Below are positions 62,607-64,000 of a stretch of DNA of 64,000 nucleotides, in pieces. Source of the DNA: UBA1181 sp045226255 (GTDB lineage: Bacteria > Bacteroidota > Bacteroidia > Bacteroidales > Paludibacteraceae); NCBI GenBank assembly GCA_045226255.1, contig JBGVCG010000030.1:10368-74367 (forward strand), read 5' to 3'. The position numbers and the translations under genes were made by a program. The stretch's first letter is position 1; each line of letters starts with the position of its first letter. The notes below the pieces were generated by a model that had not been told where the DNA came from, made no database searches, and was given only the letters and a program-made list of their open reading frames with translations.

Positions 62607-63830
62607 TCATTTCGTCATAACGACCGGTTCAACGCACAACTCCGTGCACAAGAAATCATACGCCTCCGTAATCGTACGGAAACGTTGTGAAGCCTCCTCC
62701 CGCTCCTTTACCGTGGCGTTGGACGGCAAGGTGTCCGGATGGCAACTCTTCACCTGCGTACGGTAGGCTCTCTTCACATCCCCCAAAGTGGCGCCCTGTT
62801 CAAGGTTCAGCAAGGAATATGCCTTCTGCGTACGACTGGAGCAAGCCTGTTGGAAACGGTTCTGCTGCTGGGTGTTTCCCGTACCCTTCTGCTTCGCCTT
62901 CTTCTGTCTTTTCCCCTCAAAGTAACACTTCAAGTGGAGAAAGTCCCATTCCAAGATGGCAAGGCTGTTAGCGATTTGAGAGAGAAGGGCCAATTCCTGC
63001 TCATCCACCACCCGATCCGACACATAGGCGCATTTGAAGAGACAGGTAAACAACGATAATCGCTCCCTATAAGTCAGGGCGTCAAAATCCTCAATTTCAC
63101 GCATCAGGTCTTGGAAATTCGCCTCACGTTCCTCCTTCGATTCACAACTGAACTGCTTCTGCAAGGAAAGAAGTCTGTCGGAAAAATACGACGGCCTATA
63201 TCCCTGATCACGATACTTTTTCAAATCAACAAAATAGCGAATCGCACATTCATTTTCTTTACGATTCAAGTGAACATCTCCCCTTGTAAGCATCCTGGCA
63301 AAAATTTCCAGTTCCAGTTCCAAATCTGCACTCAATACTTTGTTGCTGAAAACATTATCGAAGCATGAACGGAGGAATTGCAGAGAGCGTAGGTCATCTT
63401 TTAACGATATGAAGGAAGTGCTTGAATTGCGGAAGGATATATCTATGACATTGTACCAACGCTTTGATTTCTCATCAAATTTCGCACACCTCACAACTGA
63501 TTCCAAAGAGGAATAATTGAGCACATGCGCATTACGTCCGAGGAAGTTTTTGGTCACGACACGGTTGTAATACCAGTAAGAGGAGCAAGGCTCATCCTTC
63601 ACGAAAGAAAACAACATCAGGAAAGAAAAACCCACCACAAAGGAAACGCCTATAAAGAAAGGGGACTTGAATCCCAAAGCCAAAAAGAGCAAAAAGACAA
63701 TAAACAACAACAAGACGATTAGAACGAGGCTGCGAGATTTTCTAATCTCAATATAAAAAGCTCCTTCTTTAGTCAGTAGCCCCTTTTCCTTCAGGTTCTT
63801 GAATACACCGTTTATTTTTTTCCTGTCCAT
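62607..63830 (-). CDS. Membrane-anchored TerB/J-domain protein, array copy 8 (type B)
   Basis: The protein has 407 residues from the ATG at 63830; the open frame to 63995 overlaps copy 9. TM helices are at about 32-53 and 56-77. Type B hallmarks are YYNRVVTKNFLGRNAHVLNYSSLESVVR (about 87-114) and a variable middle. The TerB-like segment is KCAYVSDRVVDEQELALLSQIA and the J domain has HPD at 364-366. The final residues are EPVVMTK. It is the most diverged of the eight at its C terminus. Confidence 0.85.
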   Translation of the reverse strand: MDRKKINGVFKNLKEKGLLTKEGAFYIEIRKSRSLVLIVLLLFIVFLLFLALGFKSPFFIGVSFVVGFSFLMLFSFVKDEPCSSYWYYNRVVTKNFLGRNAHVLNYSSLESVVRCAKFDEKSKRWYNVIDISFRNSSTSFISLKDDLRSLQFLRSCFDNVFSNKVLSADLELELEIFARMLTRGDVHLNRKENECAIRYFVDLKKYRDQGYRPSYFSDRLLSLQKQFSCESKEEREANFQDLMREIEDFDALTYRERLSLFTCLFKCAYVSDRVVDEQELALLSQIANSLAILEWDFLHLKCYFEGKRQKKAKQKGTGNTQQQNRFQQACSSRTQKAYSLLNLEQGATLGDVKRAYRTQVKSCHPDTLPSNATVKEREEASQRFRTITEAYDFLCTELCVEPVVMTK

Positions 63831-63835
63831 AGCTT

Positions 63836-63843
63836 CAAAATTA
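63836..63843 (-). promoter_or_regulatory. TAATTTTG box of array copy 8
   Basis: It is five bases before the ATG at 63830. The following spacer copies the copy 4/5 junction. Confidence 0.6.
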
Positions 63844-63882
63844 GCATATTTTTTTACAAATCCCGCACACACCCGTAGGCAA

Positions 63883-64000
63883 TCACCTCGCCACGCTAAC
63901 CGGTTCGGCGCATAATTCCGCACACAAAAAATCGTAGGCCTCCGTGATCGTTCGGAAACGGATGGCGGCCTCCTCCCGCTCGCTATCCTTGGCATTAGGC
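63883..64000 (-). CDS. Array copy 9, C-terminal 38 residues only
   Basis: The visible part reads PNAKDSEREEAAIRFRTITEAYDFL and ends AEPVSVAR before the TGA at 63883-63885. It is most like copy 4. The HPD motif lies just outside the window, so the array extends further right for an unknown distance. Confidence 0.85.
   Translation of the reverse strand, partial: PNAKDSEREEAAIRFRTITEAYDFLCAELCAEPVSVAR

Overview
The window looks like a Bacteroidales (phylum Bacteroidota) chromosome. Evidence includes many copies of the Bacteroides-type promoter (TTTG, about 20 bases, TAnnTTTG), a giant one-piece hybrid two-component sensor, type IX-secretion-like C-terminal tails, a TonB-dependent receptor paired with a lipoprotein, and the DUF1599 / BT_3928-like / tpiA gene order familiar from Bacteroides. 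I saw no tRNA, rRNA, CRISPR array, transposase or prophage module. The species cannot be named from the sequence alone.

Layout. 1-815 is the end of an AAA ATPase gene plus a TOPRIM-like partner. 825-4131 (minus) holds an ApbE flavin transferase and two exported proteins. 4239-9426 (minus) is an RND/MMPL exporter with a LolA-like protein, an outer-membrane barrel and a TetR regulator. 9644-15257 (minus) holds a ZIP metal transporter, then a TonB receptor, lipoprotein and two membrane proteins that probably form an uptake locus. 15688-36554 is a mosaic of small housekeeping and accessory operons: NAD synthetase, two flavodoxin-like reductases, a CatA-like acetyltransferase, a Fic protein, a peptidyl-arginine-deiminase-like enzyme, two solo antitoxin-like regulators, a glycosyltransferase, MATE, Ogt, a NosR-like flavo-iron-sulfur protein and a YpfJ-type metalloprotease. 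36771-45306 has a YD-repeat-like lipoprotein, a CotH/lamin-tail protein and a divergent 1342-residue hybrid two-component regulator. 45414-49476 is a housekeeping run: ruvX, def, a TPR protein, DUF1599, BT_3928-like and tpiA.

The standout region is 50032-64000, all on the minus strand and continuing past the right edge. Eight complete and one truncated paralogous genes lie head to tail. Each encodes a short charged N-terminal helix, two membrane segments, a PH-like beta region, a variable helical middle, a TerB-like segment and a C-terminal J domain with an intact HPD motif exactly 44 residues from the end. This resembles the membrane co-chaperone DjlA, but amplified, with homogenised ends and diversified middles. 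Seven of the eight visible starts carry TAATTTTG exactly five bases before the ATG, which suggests each gene has its own promoter giving a nearly leaderless mRNA. Palindromic repeats of one family fill most spacers and also form a 77-bp tandem array just outside the locus. The last gene in the direction of transcription, 24 bases after the final paralogue, encodes an exported protein of twenty 25/26-residue leucine-rich repeats. I consider this the best candidate in the window for an undescribed system.

Limits: functions rest on motif recognition by eye. No database search, structure prediction or alignment was run.
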